A stretch of DNA of 64,000 bases, taken from NCBI RefSeq assembly GCF_000600335.2, contig NZ_KK088561.1, positions 1 through 64,000 on the forward strand, read 5' to 3'. This DNA is from Rubellimicrobium mesophilum DSM 19309 (GTDB taxonomy: Bacteria > Pseudomonadota > Alphaproteobacteria > Rhodobacterales > Rhodobacteraceae). Below, one piece after another: positions 30,401-38,177 of this stretch. The first letter of the stretch is position 1. Every line of letters begins with the position of its first letter. The notes below the pieces were generated by a model that saw nothing but the letters and a program-made list of their open reading frames with translations, made no database searches and had not been told where the DNA came from. The translations under genes and the position numbers were made by a program.

Positions 30401-31454
30401 TTTGCCGCCCCCCCGAGAACGACCGCTGCGCTTGGTCGATCAGCACCGAGATGATGATGACCACGCCGACGGAGATGAACTGCCAGAAGGGCTTCACGTC
30501 CACGAAGACGAGCCCGTACTGGATCACCGCGATCACGAAGGCGCCCGCGACGGTGCCGAGGATCGTGCCCGAGCCTCCGAACAGCGAGGCTCCTCCGATG
30601 ACCACCGCGGCCACCGAGTCGAGCAGCAGCGGCTCGCCCGCCTGCGCCGCGCCGGCCGAGAACTGGGCCGTGTAGAGGACCCCCGCGAGCCCGGCGCAGG
30701 CCCCCGACAGGACGTAGAGGCGGAAGAGGTGCTTCCTGATGTCGATCCCCGCCCGCCGCGCCGCCTGCGGGTTGGCACCGATGGCGTAGTTGTGCTGCCC
30801 GAAGCGAGTCTGGCTCAGCACGTAGTGCATCAGCAGGATGAAAACGGCAGCGATGATGACCGTCCAAGGGATAGAGCCGAACAGCCGACTGTTCCCCAGG
30901 GCCGACAGAACCGGGTTGCTGACGGGCACCGTCGTCCCGCCCGCGAGAAGGAAGGCCACGCCGCGCGCCACGCCGAACATGCCAAGCGTGCCGATGAAGG
31001 GCGGCACCTTGAGATAGGCCACGAGGAAGCCGTTCACGGCCCCAGGGATGCAGGCGATCAGGACCCCCGCCAGAAAGCCCACGAGCACCGCAACCGGCGC
31101 GGGCATCAGCGGATTGGCCCAGACCACCACATGGGCCGCGACCACGGCAGCCAGACCCATGATGAAGCCCAGCGACAGATCAATGCCGCCCGAGATGATG
31201 ACGAAGGTCTGCCCGGTGGCGAGCAGGAGACGCGCCACCGCGAAGATTGCGATGGACTGGAGGTTGTAGGTGTTCCCGAGGAACGTGCCCCCGTAGACGA
31301 TGCGCGCCCATCCCTCGAAGAAGAGAAGGAGCGCCCCGAGAAACAGCCAGGCGCGCAGCTTCGCGATGCGTTGGAGCAGCGTCAGCCGTCCCGCGCCATG
31401 GTCCGCCGGCGGAGCGACAGGGGCAGCCCGGTCGATATGGGGATCGGAGGTCAT
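30393..31454 (-). CDS. Sugar ABC transporter permease (FrcC/RbsC-like)
   Basis: This 353-residue CUT2 permease has about ten helices. The characteristic LATGQTFVIISGGIDLSLG, GTLGMFGVARGVAFLLAGG and GGASLFGGSGTILGTVAGAF are all present. The N-terminal 30 residues are polar and cytoplasmic. It forms the importer with the binding protein upstream and the FrcA-like ATPase downstream. A terminator-like hairpin separates it from the binding-protein gene, so it is probably expressed at a lower level. Confidence 0.93.
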   Translation of the reverse strand: MTSDPHIDRAAPVAPPADHGAGRLTLLQRIAKLRAWLFLGALLLFFEGWARIVYGGTFLGNTYNLQSIAIFAVARLLLATGQTFVIISGGIDLSLGFIMGLAAVVAAHVVVWANPLMPAPVAVLVGFLAGVLIACIPGAVNGFLVAYLKVPPFIGTLGMFGVARGVAFLLAGGTTVPVSNPVLSALGNSRLFGSIPWTVIIAAVFILLMHYVLSQTRFGQHNYAIGANPQAARRAGIDIRKHLFRLYVLSGACAGLAGVLYTAQFSAGAAQAGEPLLLDSVAAVVIGGASLFGGSGTILGTVAGAFVIAVIQYGLVFVDVKPFWQFISVGVVIIISVLIDQAQRSFSGGRQSE

Positions 31455-31475
31455 GGATGGCGTCCCGGGAACAGG

Positions 31476-31501
31476 AAAAGGCCCGCCCCGGGGGACGGGC
31501 C
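31476..31501 (-). terminator. Intercistronic terminator/attenuator after the FrcB-like gene
   Basis: On the minus strand GGCCCG-TCCCCCGGGG-CGGGCC is followed by TTTT. The GC stem with U-tract lies between the binding-protein stop (31516) and the permease start (31454). It probably lets only part of the transcripts continue, giving excess binding protein. Confidence 0.75.
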
Positions 31502-31515
31502 TCGGTTAGATAGGA

Positions 31516-32502
31516 TTACTCGGAGTAGATGAACTTGGCGACCTCGGGGTCGTCCACGTTCGAGGAGTCGAGCACCGTGAAGCCCGTGCCGATGGCCACC
31601 GGGATCGACTGTCCGGTCAGGTGGGCATAGGCCGCCGCCACGCCGAACCAGCCGATCTCGGCCGGGTGCTGGGCGATGGCCATGTCCACGAGACCCGACT
31701 TGATGTTGTCCACGATGGACTGGGGCGCGTCGAAGGCCACGACCCGGATGGTGCCCGTCTGGCCGGCCTGCTGAACCCCGTTCGCCGCCCCGATGGCCGA
31801 GAAAAGGTTGGCGCCGAACACGCCCTTGAGGTTGGGGCTGCGCGCGAACACGGCCTGGAGCTGGGACGCCGCGTTGTTGGCGTCGTTGTTGTTGAACTGG
31901 GTCTCCAGAACTTCGATGTTCGGAAAGTTCTCCGACATCTCCAGCTTGAAGCCTTCCTCGCGCTGATCGGTGGTCGAGATGCCGGGGTTCACGTTCGAGA
32001 CGTAGACCGCGCCCTCGCCGCCGATGGCCTCGGCGAGCGCCCGCGCCGCCATGCGCCCGCCCAGGACGTTGTCCGAGGCGATGTAGGACAGCGGGAAGTC
32101 GGCGTCGCCCGCCCCGGTCTGGTACTTGCCGGTGCCGATGAAGGTGTCCACGGTGATGACCGGGATGCCGGCGTCCGCCGCGCGGCGCAGCGGCTCCACG
32201 AGCTGCGTGGTGTCGGTGGGGGCGATCAGGATGGCGTCCGGCTGGCGCGCGATGACGGCGTCGAGAACCGGCACCTGCTCCACCGGGTTGAAGTTCGGCG
32301 CGCCCTGGAACACGAGCTCCACCCCCAGCGCGTCGGCGGCGGCCTGCGCGCCCCGGTTCATCGTGATGTAGAAGGCGTCGGTCGTCAGGCCGGGGATCAG
32401 CGCGACGGTATACTTCGGGGCGTCCTGCGCCTTGCTGGCGCGAGGCAGCACCCCGGCGAGCGCAGCCAGTCCGGCGGCACCCAGAAGCGTGCGGCGTTCC
32501 AT
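31516..32502 (-). CDS. Sugar ABC transporter substrate-binding protein (FrcB/RbsB-like)
   Basis: This 328-residue periplasmic binding protein has the signal peptide MERRTLLGAAGLAALAGVLP, ending ASKAQDA. The mature part has the ribose-binding-protein fold: VALIPGLTTDAFYITMNRGAQ, DAILIAPTDTTQLVEPLRRA, GIPVITVDTFIG, YIASDNVLGGRMAA and VVAFDAPQSIVDNIKSG. These segments belong to the pentose/hexose-binding type 1 class. The ATG has GGGAGGACA upstream. It is the first gene after the 101-bp gap with a sigma-70-like promoter. Confidence 0.92.
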   Translation of the reverse strand: MERRTLLGAAGLAALAGVLPRASKAQDAPKYTVALIPGLTTDAFYITMNRGAQAAADALGVELVFQGAPNFNPVEQVPVLDAVIARQPDAILIAPTDTTQLVEPLRRAADAGIPVITVDTFIGTGKYQTGAGDADFPLSYIASDNVLGGRMAARALAEAIGGEGAVYVSNVNPGISTTDQREEGFKLEMSENFPNIEVLETQFNNNDANNAASQLQAVFARSPNLKGVFGANLFSAIGAANGVQQAGQTGTIRVVAFDAPQSIVDNIKSGLVDMAIAQHPAEIGWFGVAAAYAHLTGQSIPVAIGTGFTVLDSSNVDDPEVAKFIYSE

Positions 32503-32578
32503 GAGTTGTCCTCCCAAGATGGACGCAGGCGCCGATTCTGATGCGGGCGCTCCGCGTTGCCGAACTTCGGCGTGAGCG

Positions 32579-32607
32579 ATAACAGCGGCAGCGAACGATT
32601 GCGTCAA
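32579..32607 (-). promoter_or_regulatory. Putative sigma-70 promoter of the FrcBCA-type importer
   Basis: On the minus strand, TTGACG (-35, 32607-32602) is followed after 17 bp by TGTTAT (-10, 32584-32579), 77 bp before the binding-protein start. The -35 overlaps the stop of the upstream kinase gene. A separate start here would explain the only sizeable gap in the operon. Confidence 0.45.
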
Positions 32608-34028
32608 GTGCCTTGCTGACTCAAGGGAATTTCCAGCATCTCCCGCACCGACGCGACAAGCCCTCCGGAGTCGAGCGGCTTCGTCGTGTCCACGCGATGG
32701 ACCGGCGCGAGTCCCGTGGGTCCCGCCCGCCGCGCCAGCTCGACGAGCTCCGGGACGTAGTCGAGCCCCGGATGCCCGGGTCCCCGACCGGCCACGCGTT
32801 CGGCGTAGCGGCGCCCGATCTCCTCCGGCGGCGCCTCGCACCAGACCTCCGCGACGGCATCCATCCCGGCACGACCCAGCCCCTCCGACAGCATCGCGAG
32901 CGGCTGGAACCCGAACCAGGCATCCACGACGAATCCCGACCCCTCCGGCGCGTCCCGCATCAGGTCCCAGATCGCCCGGTAGCTCGCGCGCCCGAGCGTC
33001 CGGTTGAACAGCCGGTCCCCTGGCGGCAGCTCCTCCAGGAACGGCTGCTTCACCGTGTCAAGCGTCAGCCGCGGCCAGCCCAGCGCCTCTGCCAGCGCCC
33101 GCGCGACGGTGCTCTTCCCGCTGGCAGGCACCCCGTTGACGAGCACCGCCCGCTTCGTCACCCGGCCGCTCAGCGCCGCCACGGCGGCCCCGATCACTCC
33201 GGCCTCGTCCCCGAGCGCCGTCGCCCGGACCGGCACCCCGAACCATGGCGAGCCCGAGGAGGGCAGGGCACCCAGGGCCGCCACCGCCTCAGCTCCGAGA
33301 CCCCCGCCGAGGAGCACCACCTCCGGGTCAAGCGCCGCCGCCAGCGAATCGACCGCCCGGCGAAGCGGACCGGCCCAGGCGCGGAGGACGGCCCGGGCCG
33401 CCGGCTCCTCGGCCCGCGCCAGCAGGTCCCCAGCCCGCGTTCCCGCCGAAAGTCCCGCCTCCGCCACCAGCCGCCCCAGCGCCGTCCCCGAGCTGACCGT
33501 CTCCAGGCAGCCCCGCCGCCCGCAGAGGCACGACAGCCCTTCCGGCTCCATCACCAGATGCCCGAGCTGTCCCGCAGTCCTCTTCCCCCGCAGGAGCCGC
33601 CCACGCTCCAGCATCGCCCCGCCGATCCCGGTGCCGATGGTCAGCAGCACAGCATTGCCGCACCCTCGCGCCGCTCCGAATGCCTGCTCGGCCAGAAGCG
33701 CCATCGCCGCGTCGTTCTCCACGAGGACGCGCAGCCCCGTCGCTTCCTGCACGCGCTCAGCGAAGGGCATCCCCGAGAGGTCCACGTAGCCGCCCGACAG
33801 CACCTCACGCCGCTCGGCATCGACGCGCCCGGGTACGCCGATCCCCACGCCCACTGCCTCCGGGACCCGCAGCTCCGCGACCAGCGCGAGGCAGTCCGCC
33901 AGCACCGCCTCCGGCTCCCGCCGGGTCGCGACTCGCCGCTGCGCCAAGATCGTCCCCTTGGACGACACCAGCGCCGCCCGCAGATGCGTCCCGCCGATGT
34001 CGATGCCGATGGCGGCCCGGGGGCTCAT
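32604..34028 (-). CDS. Fusion of ROK-family sugar kinase and P-loop kinase
   Basis: This 474-residue protein has two kinase modules. Residues 1-287 are a ROK domain: ATP loop IDIGGTHLR (9-17), catalytic Asp106 in LVENDAAMA, and a zinc site His157...CLCGRRGC (167-174). Residues 292-474 are a shikimate/gluconate-kinase-like P-loop domain starting AVLVNGVPASGKSTVARAL (Walker A 299-307), with substrate loop GSGFVVDAWFGF. The junction has no stop and no internal start with a ribosome site, so the fusion looks genuine. Two phosphorylations by one polypeptide is an inference supported by the adjacent bisphosphate-type aldolase, whose stop overlaps this start (ATGA). Confidence 0.87.
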   Translation of the reverse strand: MSPRAAIGIDIGGTHLRAALVSSKGTILAQRRVATRREPEAVLADCLALVAELRVPEAVGVGIGVPGRVDAERREVLSGGYVDLSGMPFAERVQEATGLRVLVENDAAMALLAEQAFGAARGCGNAVLLTIGTGIGGAMLERGRLLRGKRTAGQLGHLVMEPEGLSCLCGRRGCLETVSSGTALGRLVAEAGLSAGTRAGDLLARAEEPAARAVLRAWAGPLRRAVDSLAAALDPEVVLLGGGLGAEAVAALGALPSSGSPWFGVPVRATALGDEAGVIGAAVAALSGRVTKRAVLVNGVPASGKSTVARALAEALGWPRLTLDTVKQPFLEELPPGDRLFNRTLGRASYRAIWDLMRDAPEGSGFVVDAWFGFQPLAMLSEGLGRAGMDAVAEVWCEAPPEEIGRRYAERVAGRGPGHPGLDYVPELVELARRAGPTGLAPVHRVDTTKPLDSGGLVASVREMLEIPLSQQGT

Positions 34029-34924
34029 GCCGCCCGGTGCCGCGCGATCACCGCCTTGATCTCGTTCAGCCGGGGCACCGCGACGTCGGTGAGCCGCCGC
34101 CGCGTCTCCTCCCGGTCGAGCGAGATGCAGTCCTTCCAGAGCGACCGACCTGCGATCACCCCATTGGCTCCGTTAGCCATCGCCGCCTCGACCTGCCCCA
34201 GGAAGGTCGCATGATCCACGCCCGCCGAGAGCACCGCCCAAGGCACGTCGCCCGCCATCTCGGTCACCGCCGCGCAGGCCTCCGGCGTCCCCGGATAGGG
34301 GATCTTCAGCACCTTCGCCCCGGCATCCAGACAGAGCCGAGTGCCCCCCAGGATCAGCTCGGGCACCTTCGCCTTGTGCTCCTCCGGCGTCTCCCCCTCG
34401 ACCGCATAGGTCAGGAACTCCACGACGAGCAGCAGGTCCTCGGCCGCGAAGTCCTCGACGATCCTCCGCAACGTCTCCAGGTTCTCCCGGTTCGCCTCCG
34501 GGCGGTCCGAGCGGAAATAGACCATGATCTTCCCGCCGGTCCCGCCCAGCTCCCGCACCCGCCGAGCGGTGACGCCCTCGACCAGCGTGGACACCCGGTA
34601 GCCCACGGGAGAGGTGTCCCACCCCGAGGCATCCAGCCCGATCAGCAGCCCCGTCGAGCGGTGCAGCACCCCTTGGTCCACGATCCCCGGCACCGCGCAG
34701 ACCGGGTCGAGCAGCACGCACCCCGCGTCTCGCGCGAGATACTGGGCGATGTCCATCTTCACGAGACCCAGGTCATCGTTCGAGATGCGCTTCCGCGCCT
34801 CCGGGTCGTCCGAGAGCAGCGACCTCATGCTCCCGCGCTGGTCGCAGGCCACGACCAGCATCGCGCCCTCATCGCCGCAGATCTGCTGGTAGCCCCGCCG
34901 CTCCGCCGTCGTCATCGCCGTCAT
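34025..34924 (-). CDS. LacD-like class I aldolase (tagatose-bisphosphate / YihT-type)
   Basis: This 299-residue TIM-barrel aldolase includes LVVACDQRGSMRSLL, LDPVCAVPGI, LLVVEFLTY and the probable Schiff-base lysine in AKVLKIPYPG, with VLSAGVDHATFLGQVE at the phosphate site. This is the pattern of the tagatose-1,6-bisphosphate aldolase LacD and sulfofructose-phosphate aldolase YihT group, which cleaves ketose (bis)phosphates to dihydroxyacetone phosphate and an aldehyde. It overlaps the ROK genes on both sides by 4 bp. The sugar cleaved is unknown. Confidence 0.86.
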   Translation of the reverse strand: MTAMTTAERRGYQQICGDEGAMLVVACDQRGSMRSLLSDDPEARKRISNDDLGLVKMDIAQYLARDAGCVLLDPVCAVPGIVDQGVLHRSTGLLIGLDASGWDTSPVGYRVSTLVEGVTARRVRELGGTGGKIMVYFRSDRPEANRENLETLRRIVEDFAAEDLLLVVEFLTYAVEGETPEEHKAKVPELILGGTRLCLDAGAKVLKIPYPGTPEACAAVTEMAGDVPWAVLSAGVDHATFLGQVEAAMANGANGVIAGRSLWKDCISLDREETRRRLTDVAVPRLNEIKAVIARHRAA

Positions 34925-35874
34925 CTTGGTCCCCCTTGCGAGCCGTCCAGCGCCAGCGCCGCCGCCCCGATCAGGCCCGAGTTCCCCCCGAGCCCCGCCT
35001 TCATTACCGGCACGTCCCGGAACGCCGCCATCGCGCGCGATCGGATCGTGGCGTGAATCTCCGTCTCCAGCAGGTCGAAGGCCTCGGCCACGCCGCCGCC
35101 CATCACGATCGCCTCCGGGCTGTAGAGGTGCAGGAGCCCCACGAACCCCAGCCCCAGCCACCGCGCCTCGAGGCCCAGCAGCCGCAGCGCCAGCGCGTCC
35201 CCCTCGCGCGCCGCCGCGACCACGTCCCGGGCCGTCAGGCCCTCGGGGTCGCGCCCCGACAGACGGCTTTCCGGCTGGCCCCGCACCGCCTTCCGCGCGG
35301 CGGCACCCAGCGCGCTCCCCGAGGCCAGCGCCTCGAAGCAGCCCGGCGCCCCGCAGGCGCAGGCCGGCCCGTCCACCGCCAGCGGCAGGTGCCCCACATG
35401 GCCCGCCATCCCCCGCCGCCCATGCAGGAGCCGCCCGTCCAGCACGACGCCCCCGCCGATCCCCGTGCTGACGGTCACATAGACCAGATGCCGCAACCCC
35501 CGACCGGCCCCGTGCCGCCACTCCCCGAAGGCCGCCGCGATCCCGTCGTTCTCCAGGACGACCGGCAGCCCGGTCCTCTCCGCCAGGATGCCCCTCAACG
35601 GGAGCCCGTCCCAGCCCGGCAGGGTGGGGATGTTCAGGATCGTTCCCGTCTCGCTGTCGAGCGGCCCGGGCGAGCAGATGCCGATGCCCCGCACCTCGCG
35701 CCCCTCCGGCGCGACCCGCGCGATCAGCACCGTCATCTGCCGCAGCACCGCCTCGGGTCCCCCGGCCGCGTCGGTCGGCTCGGCGGCGCGGGCGAGCAGC
35801 GTCCCGCCCTCCACCAGCGCCGCCCGGACCTGCGTCCCGCCGAGGTCGATCCCGATGGCGAGCGACTCAGCCAC
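34921..35874 (-). CDS. ROK-family sugar kinase
   Basis: This 317-residue ROK protein has IGIDLGGTQVRAAL, catalytic Asp in VLENDGIAAA, VYVTVSTGIGGGVV and zinc motif GHVGHL...CACGAPGCFEA. No helix-turn-helix precedes it, so it is a kinase rather than a NagC-type repressor. The start is a GTG at 35874, which overlaps the epimerase gene by 8 bp. It is the second ROK domain of this operon, beside the ROK/P-loop fusion. The two may act on the substrate and on a downstream intermediate. Confidence 0.86.
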   Translation of the reverse strand: MAESLAIGIDLGGTQVRAALVEGGTLLARAAEPTDAAGGPEAVLRQMTVLIARVAPEGREVRGIGICSPGPLDSETGTILNIPTLPGWDGLPLRGILAERTGLPVVLENDGIAAAFGEWRHGAGRGLRHLVYVTVSTGIGGGVVLDGRLLHGRRGMAGHVGHLPLAVDGPACACGAPGCFEALASGSALGAAARKAVRGQPESRLSGRDPEGLTARDVVAAAREGDALALRLLGLEARWLGLGFVGLLHLYSPEAIVMGGGVAEAFDLLETEIHATIRSRAMAAFRDVPVMKAGLGGNSGLIGAAALALDGSQGGPR

Positions 35875-36556
35875 GCTGCCCCCGCACCCAGGCGATCCGC
35901 CCCGCGAGGTCCGGGTCGTTGAACGCCAGCGACCCCATCACCACGGTGTCCGCCCCCGCCGCGCGCAGCCCCGGCACCGTATGCTCCCGGATGCCGCCGT
36001 CCGCGCCCAGCAGCACCTCCCGCGCGCCGATCAGCCCCTTGGCCTCCCGCAGCCGCGCCTCCGCCTCCGGGTCGAGCCCCTGGCCCTTGATCCCGATCCG
36101 AGTCCCCAGCAGCGTCAGCATCCTCACGCGCCCCAAGAACCGCTGCGCATCCGGGACAGGCGTGTGAAGCTGGAGAACGATCCCGCCCGCCAGGCCCCGC
36201 GCTTCGATCCGGTCCAGCGCCTCCTCGGCGTTCGCGTTCTCCGCATGGACGCTGACGAGGTCCGCGCCCGCCTCCGCGAACTGCTCGACCTGCGAGAGAA
36301 GCACCCCGTCGTCCACCATCAGGTGCACGTGCACCGGCTTCCGCGTCCGCTTGCGACAGGCCGCCACGAGGTCCGGAAAGAACAGCAGCGCCGGCGAGAA
36401 GTGCCCGTCCGCCACGTCCACATGGTAGAGGTCCACGAACTCGTCCACGCGCCCGATCTCGTCGGACAGCCGCCCCAGGTCCGCCGACCAGAGCGAGAAC
36501 TCGGCGAGGAGCCGGTCGCGGGGCAGGGTGCCCAGCCCACGTTCGGTCGTCGTCAT
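35867..36556 (-). CDS. Ribulose-phosphate 3-epimerase family protein
   Basis: This 229-residue TIM-barrel epimerase has YHVDVADGHFSP (metal-binding His and catalytic Asp), KPVHVHLMVDD, VSVHAEN and LGADGGIREHTVP (second catalytic Asp and phosphate site). The family interconverts ketose-phosphate C3 epimers. An AlsE-like role on a hexulose or tetrulose phosphate is possible because the operon is catabolic and has its own kinases and aldolase. Overlaps: 4 bp with the hydrolase upstream, 8 bp with ROK downstream. Confidence 0.85.
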   Translation of the reverse strand: MTTTERGLGTLPRDRLLAEFSLWSADLGRLSDEIGRVDEFVDLYHVDVADGHFSPALLFFPDLVAACRKRTRKPVHVHLMVDDGVLLSQVEQFAEAGADLVSVHAENANAEEALDRIEARGLAGGIVLQLHTPVPDAQRFLGRVRMLTLLGTRIGIKGQGLDPEAEARLREAKGLIGAREVLLGADGGIREHTVPGLRAAGADTVVMGSLAFNDPDLAGRIAWVRGQRG

Positions 36557-37359
36557 TCGGAAACCTCCGTAAGGAACTCGGCCAAGGCGGTCCGGACGTC
36601 CGCGACGTAGCGCTCGCGGCTTTCGGCCTTGGGCGTGATGCGAACGAGCCGCGCGCCCGGGATCATCCCGGCCAGCGTCTCGGCGTGGATCAGCGGATGC
36701 GCGAGGTCCCGGCCGTGCCCGACGACCAGGGTCGGCACGCGGAGGGCCCGGATGGCCTCCTCCGAGACGCCCGGATCGTCGGCTGCAAGCCGCAGGAGCA
36801 GCGCCCGCGTGACCGCGACGGGCTCGCGCGAGAAGAACCCCCGGAGCGAGGCGAGGTTGTCGGGCGCCTCCTTGGCGAGCCGGCGCGCCGTGTCGCTGGC
36901 CTCGAACGCCTCCCGCGCCAAGGCGGGATCGCAGCGCGCGAGCAGTTCCCCCACCAGCGCATAGGGCGCCATGTTCTCAGGCCGCGCCTCGCAGACCCAG
37001 GCCGGCCGCCCCAGGACCAGCCCGCTCACCAGATCCGGCCGCTCCACCGCGAGCCGCAGCGCCAGCGCCGCCCCCATCGAGATGCCGCCCACGACCACCG
37101 GGCCACCGAGCGTTTCCGCGAAGGCCGCAAGATCGCTGGCGAAGGTCCCGAACCCCAGCCGCCGGAGGGACCCCGCCTCGGACCCTCCGTGACCCCGGCA
37201 CTCGAGCGTCAGCCCCCGCCAGCCGATCCCGTCGGGAAAGACCTCCGCCGTCTGCCCTGCATCGCCGCAGAGCCCGTGCTGGAACAGCATCGTCCGCCCC
37301 TCGCCGACCTGATGGACGGCGAGCGTCACCCCATCCCGACGGAACGGCTCCAGCCTCAT
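36553..37359 (-). CDS. Alpha/beta-fold hydrolase
   Basis: This 268-residue hydrolase has the oxyanion region FQHGLCGDAGQ, LECRGHGGSE, nucleophile elbow GGISMGAAL and VPTLVVGHGRDLAHPL for the acid residue. The C-terminal catalytic His normally seen in G-x-x-H is not obvious: the end reads ITPKAESRERYVADVRTALA. The activity may therefore be altered, or a different His may serve. It overlaps the isomerase gene upstream and the epimerase gene downstream by 4 bp. A sugar-lactone or sugar-ester hydrolase would fit the operon, but this is only context. Confidence 0.78.
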   Translation of the reverse strand: MRLEPFRRDGVTLAVHQVGEGRTMLFQHGLCGDAGQTAEVFPDGIGWRGLTLECRGHGGSEAGSLRRLGFGTFASDLAAFAETLGGPVVVGGISMGAALALRLAVERPDLVSGLVLGRPAWVCEARPENMAPYALVGELLARCDPALAREAFEASDTARRLAKEAPDNLASLRGFFSREPVAVTRALLLRLAADDPGVSEEAIRALRVPTLVVGHGRDLAHPLIHAETLAGMIPGARLVRITPKAESRERYVADVRTALAEFLTEVSE

Positions 37360-38177
37360 CCGAGCTGGCCCCGCAGGAACCGCGCCACCCCCGGCGCCTC
37401 CCCGGCCGAGAGCCCGTGCGTCACCACCGCCCCGTCGAACCCCGCGCGCCGCAGCCCTCCCAGGAACCGCCCGAAGTCCACGACCCCCGATCCGGCCGCC
37501 ACGAAGCGCCTCCCGGGGTCCCGGTCCTTCGCGTGCGCCATGACGATCCGGTCCGCCAGCATCTCGACCGCCTCGTCCACCACGGCGCCATCCCGGAACC
37601 CGCCCAAGTCCTCGAACAGGTTCGCCGGATCGAGCACGATGCCGATGGGCGCCCCCGGGAACGCATCCAGCATTTCGCGCGCCCGCGCGGCGGAGCTCAC
37701 GACGTTGGCCATCTCCGGCTCCACGCCGATCACGACACCCGACCGCTCCGCCACCGGCAGGAGCAACCGCATCTCCGCCAGGAAATCCTCCCACGCCTCC
37801 CCCGAGCCGTTCTCCGGATGCGACCGCCATTGGTCCTCGGCATCCAGGCTCCCCGTGCAGACGGTCACGATCCCGGTCCCCATCCCGCGCGCCGCCCCGG
37901 CGATGGCCTCGAACGCCGCCCGCCCTGTCGCGCGGACCGACGGGTCGGGGTGGATCATGTTGTAGGTCGCCGACACAGCCGCGATGCCGATGCCTGTCGC
38001 CTCCGTCGCCGCCCGCACGGCCTCTACCGCCTCCGCAGGCACGACGCGGGGCAGGGCGCCCAGCCCCGAGCAGGCCATGTTGTACTGCACGCAGTCGAAC
38101 CCTGCCGCCTTCGCCGCAGACAGCACCTCGCCGGGCGTCTCCCCCGCAAACGTCTTGGCGAAGACCCCGAGCCGCAT
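37356..38177 (-). CDS. Sugar phosphate isomerase/epimerase (xylose isomerase-like TIM barrel)
   Basis: This 273-residue AP-endonuclease-2/xylose-isomerase-fold protein starts MRLGVFAKTFAGETPGEVLSA. Metal ligands are visible in VIGVEPEMANV (Glu), GIVLDPANLF (Asp), IVMAHAKDRD (His, Asp) and near the C-terminal THG. Such enzymes epimerise or isomerise free or phosphorylated ketoses and inositol intermediates. Its ATG overlaps the stop of the Gfo/Idh/MocA gene by 3 bp (ATGA). Confidence 0.82.
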   Translation of the reverse strand: MRLGVFAKTFAGETPGEVLSAAKAAGFDCVQYNMACSGLGALPRVVPAEAVEAVRAATEATGIGIAAVSATYNMIHPDPSVRATGRAAFEAIAGAARGMGTGIVTVCTGSLDAEDQWRSHPENGSGEAWEDFLAEMRLLLPVAERSGVVIGVEPEMANVVSSAARAREMLDAFPGAPIGIVLDPANLFEDLGGFRDGAVVDEAVEMLADRIVMAHAKDRDPGRRFVAAGSGVVDFGRFLGGLRRAGFDGAVVTHGLSAGEAPGVARFLRGQLG

